Positions 41,697-43,990 of a stretch of DNA of 43,990 nt are shown here, piece by piece. The position numbers and the translations under genes were made by a program. Every line of letters starts with the position of its first letter. Position 1 is the stretch's first letter. Below the pieces are notes generated by a model. The model was given only the letters and a program-made list of their open reading frames with translations, searched no databases and was not told where the DNA came from. This DNA is from JBEATZ01 sp041178545. Lineage in GTDB: Bacteria > Planctomycetota > UBA1135 > UBA2386. The DNA is taken from NCBI GenBank assembly GCA_041178545.1, contig JBEGVB010000006.1, positions 1-43,990 on the forward strand. Direction: 5' to 3'.

Positions 41697-43133
41697 ATGA
41701 CCGACCGCGGCGACCGTTTCGACCACCCGCTGACCGAGCGCTACGCGAGCCGAGAGATGGCTCGCCTCTTCTCGCCGCGCACCCGGCACACCACGTGGCG
41801 CGACCTCTGGATCGCGCTTGCCCAGGCGGAGAAGGACCTCGGCTTCCCGGTCAAGCAGGAGCAGGTCGACCAGCTCAAGCAGGCCCGCGACCAGTTCGAC
41901 TGGGACCGGGTCGCCGCACTCGAGAAGGAACTGCGCCACGACGTGATGGCCCACGTGCACCACTACGGCGAACTCGCCCCCGGGGCGAAGGCCATCATCC
42001 ACCTCGGTGCCACCAGCTGCTACGTGACCGACAACGGCGACCTCGTGGTGTTCCGCGAGGCACTGCGGATGGTGGAGCAGCGGCTGGTTGCCGTGTTGCG
42101 TGCGCTCGGTGAGTTCGCGCGGCAGTGGCGTGCCCAGCCCTGCCTCGGCTACACGCACTACCAGGTCGCCCAGCCCGTGACCGTGGGCAAGCGCGCCTGC
42201 CTGTGGGCACAGGACTTCGCGCTCGACCTCGACGAGGTGCGTCGCGTCATTGACTGGCTGCCGTTCCGCGGCGTGAAGGGCACGACCGGCACGCAGGCTT
42301 CGTTCCTGGCGCTCGCCGACGGCGACCACGCGAAGGTCGAGGAACTCGACCGCAGGGTGACCGCAGCCATGGGGTTCCGTTCGGTGATCCCGGTGAGCGG
42401 CCAGACCTACACCCGCAAGATCGACTGGACCATCCACCAGGCGCTCAGCGCCGTGGCGCAGTCTGCAGCCAAGTTCGCAACCGACATGCGGCTGCTGTCC
42501 CACGAGGGCGAGATCGAGGAGCCGAGCGAGTCGAAGCAGATCGGCAGCTCGGCGATGGCCTACAAGAAGAACCCGATGCGCTGCGAGCGCGTGTGCTCGC
42601 TCGCCCGCTACGTGATCGAGGCGACTGGCACCAGCGCGCACACTGCTGCGACGCAGTGGCTCGAACGCACGCTGGACGACTCGGCCATCCGCCGGATCGC
42701 GTTGCCCGAGAGCTTCCTCGCGATCGACGGCATCCTCATGCTGGTGGAGAACGTTGCGCGTGGTCTCGTGGTCTACCCGCGCGTGATCGAGCGGAAGTTG
42801 CGCGAGCAGCTGCCGTTCCTCGCAACCGAGGAGATCCTGATGGCCGGAGTGCGCGCAGGCGGCGACCGGCAGGAACTCCACGAACGCATCCGGGTGCACA
42901 GCCGCGCGGCCGCGCACGCCATCAAGGCTGAGGGGCGCGAGAACCCACTCATGGCGCTGATCGCGGCGGACCCTGCGTTTGCCCGCATCGCGAGCCAGCT
43001 GCCCGACCTGATGGACCCGTCCCGCTTCGTCGGCCGTGCACCAGAGCAGGTTGACGGGTTCCTGCAGCGGGAACTGTTCCCGCGGGTCACGGGCGCTCCC
43101 ACTGCCGAACTCGGGGTCGAGATCCGCGTCTGA
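41697..43133 (+). CDS. purB: Adenylosuccinate lyase
   Basis: The 478-residue homotetrameric enzyme acts twice in purine synthesis, on SAICAR and on adenylosuccinate. The fumarase/aspartase-superfamily signature GSSAMAYKKNP is intact, as are HLGATSCYVTDN and the TXYTHYQ-like GYTHYQVAQPVTVGKRACLW with the catalytic His. Length fits the longer (human-like) PurB group. The ATG at 41697 is preceded by a TAAACC hexamer and no Shine-Dalgarno. Confidence 0.96.
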   Translation: MTDRGDRFDHPLTERYASREMARLFSPRTRHTTWRDLWIALAQAEKDLGFPVKQEQVDQLKQARDQFDWDRVAALEKELRHDVMAHVHHYGELAPGAKAIIHLGATSCYVTDNGDLVVFREALRMVEQRLVAVLRALGEFARQWRAQPCLGYTHYQVAQPVTVGKRACLWAQDFALDLDEVRRVIDWLPFRGVKGTTGTQASFLALADGDHAKVEELDRRVTAAMGFRSVIPVSGQTYTRKIDWTIHQALSAVAQSAAKFATDMRLLSHEGEIEEPSESKQIGSSAMAYKKNPMRCERVCSLARYVIEATGTSAHTAATQWLERTLDDSAIRRIALPESFLAIDGILMLVENVARGLVVYPRVIERKLREQLPFLATEEILMAGVRAGGDRQELHERIRVHSRAAAHAIKAEGRENPLMALIAADPAFARIASQLPDLMDPSRFVGRAPEQVDGFLQRELFPRVTGAPTAELGVEIRV

Positions 43134-43137
43134 ACCG

Positions 43138-43153
43138 ATGGCACCGGCGCCAT
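43138..43153 (+). terminator. Short hairpin after purB
   Basis: ATGGC (43138-43142) pairs with GCCAT (43149-43153) around ACCGGC, four bases past the stop. Confidence 0.3.
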
Positions 43154-43244
43154 GAGGCACGGTGCACGCTCCGCAGTACAGGGCGCGATTCCCGTGCCGG
43201 GGCCTGGGCGTCCCGCGCGCCCCACCCGCACGGTGGGAGCGGGC

Positions 43245-43250
43245 TAGACT
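43245..43250 (+). promoter_or_regulatory. -10-like TAGACT before the last gene
   Basis: The hexamer lies 61 bases before the ATG at 43312, so a leader of about 55 bases is predicted. Nothing else is recognised in this 178-base gap. Confidence 0.3.
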
Positions 43251-43311
43251 CGACTTGCAGGAACGCGGTCCGCCCGCACACCCGCCTGCGCGACCCTTCC
43301 TGCGAGTCCCC

Positions 43312-43990
43312 ATGTACCGCGCCTTGTTCCCCTTGCTGCTCCTCGGCAGTTCCCTCATTGCCCAGGTCCCGATGCCGCCGCACGCGTCCGTGTACAACGG
43401 CTACAGCCGCGGCTTCAACTTCACGGCAGCAACCAACTTCAGCATCGCGCAGCTGCAGCTGCCTCTCGAGGCGTTCCAGCAGGGTGACACTGCCGGCTTC
43501 CTCGTGCGCGTGAACGGTCAGGTGGCCCTGCGCAGCGTGGGCAATGCCAATGCAATCATCACCACCAACATCCCCATCGTGGTGGGGGACGTGGTCGACG
43601 TGATCGGCAACTGGTCGCCTGCCGTGCCCGCCAACTTCACGGCGCACAACTCCTACGGCACGGGTCCGTACGCGACGGTGATCGAGGGTGTCCCGCACAC
43701 CCTCCAGCGGTGCGGCTGGCAGTGGGACATCGCCGACCCGCGCTACACCTCAGGCGCGTACTTCGCACCGACCACCGGCCAGATCGGTCGCGTGATCATG
43801 TGGACCTCGTCGAGTCCCTCTGGCCAGGTGTTCGCCACGTCCACGCCCTTCGGCGCAGGATGCCTCGACCAGAGCTCTTCCTTCTACGAGAACTTCCAGC
43901 TCGGGACCTTCGACCTCTCCGGCCCAGCGCCCGCCTCCAACAGCATCCGGCTCAACCCCACGGGCGCCGGCGGTTATGCGGTGCTGCCCG
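43312..43990 (+). CDS. Exported planctomycete-type protein, 3' end outside window
   Basis: The reading frame is open to the right edge: 226 codons are visible. A signal peptide (about 1-20, MYRALFPLLLLGSSLIAQ) is followed by a beta-rich domain starting VYNGYSRGFNFTAATNF, with the segment IVVGDVVDVIGNW, a Tyr/Gly-rich stretch, and a transition at STPFGAGCLDQSSSFYENF into another beta domain (FDLSGPAPASNSIRL). I recognise this from exported proteins of planctomycetes, where it is usually joined to a further module; the function is unknown. Confidence 0.78.
   Translation, partial: MYRALFPLLLLGSSLIAQVPMPPHASVYNGYSRGFNFTAATNFSIAQLQLPLEAFQQGDTAGFLVRVNGQVALRSVGNANAIITTNIPIVVGDVVDVIGNWSPAVPANFTAHNSYGTGPYATVIEGVPHTLQRCGWQWDIADPRYTSGAYFAPTTGQIGRVIMWTSSSPSGQVFATSTPFGAGCLDQSSSFYENFQLGTFDLSGPAPASNSIRLNPTGAGGYAVLP

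Overview
The window is a GC-rich (roughly 70% by eye), gene-dense bacterial chromosome segment. The two edge genes, a 40-residue beta-propeller-like repeat protein and a secreted C-terminal-module protein, together with FG-GAP/VCBS repeats, an FHA-Ser/Thr kinase and many short secreted proteins, point to Planctomycetota, probably a UBA1135/Poly30-like branch. That placement is an inference from protein style, not from a marker gene. No rRNA, tRNA, insertion sequence or CRISPR array is visible, and no gene-free stretch exceeds 300 bases.

The main result is three genes interrupted by an in-frame TGA that is best read as selenocysteine (Sec, U). (1) At 5753-6979 an exported FG-GAP/VCBS protein has TGA as codon 97, giving an adjacent U-C pair. 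I know of no described selenoprotein family of this type. (2) At 22232-24622 a DsbD-type membrane thiol reductase has TGA in its C-terminal thioredoxin motif, giving U-P-S-C. (3) At 24627-25727, four bases downstream, an exported TlpA-like thioredoxin has TGA giving U-G-P-C. Each TGA is followed by a perfect 6-7 bp hairpin, with the apical loop 19, 24 and 31 nt away and a G in the first or second loop position, as in bacterial SECIS elements. Standard annotation would split each gene in two. Genes 2 and 3 look like an extracytoplasmic Sec-to-Sec electron relay.

Layout: 1-5 kb holds the repeat protein, a TSUP permease, malate dehydrogenase and an FHA-kinase. 5-7 kb holds a degenerate SDR and the Sec FG-GAP gene. 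7-10 kb holds a sensor histidine kinase, a FAH-family hydrolase with a Dabb protein, and DUF2203. 10-17.8 kb holds ETF-quinone oxidoreductase, AAG glycosylase, a methyltransferase-like protein, GlpD, a thioredoxin-NHL protein and a CoA-transferase. 17.8-22 kb holds SelO (Cys form), a sulfate-type binding lipoprotein and AsnS. 22-25.7 kb is the selenoprotein redox operon. 25.7-29 kb holds PBP4-type DacB, a second SDR and an unknown. 28.9-32.5 kb is a translationally coupled operon of four uncharacterised, mostly exported proteins. 32.6-36.2 kb holds a SurA-like isomerase and an MsbA-type ABC exporter. 36-38 kb holds IspF, IspD and RuvC. 38-44 kb holds an unknown, a HhH protein, NadC, an RsbW-like ATPase, a VanZ-like protein, a small secreted protein, PurB and a secreted protein cut by the window edge.

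Two expression patterns recur. Many first genes have a TAnnnT hexamer ending 6-11 nt before the start codon and no Shine-Dalgarno, as expected for leaderless mRNAs, whereas internal genes often have a Shine-Dalgarno or overlap their upstream neighbour. Tightly convergent gene pairs end in shared hairpins in which the two opposing stop codons pair with each other.
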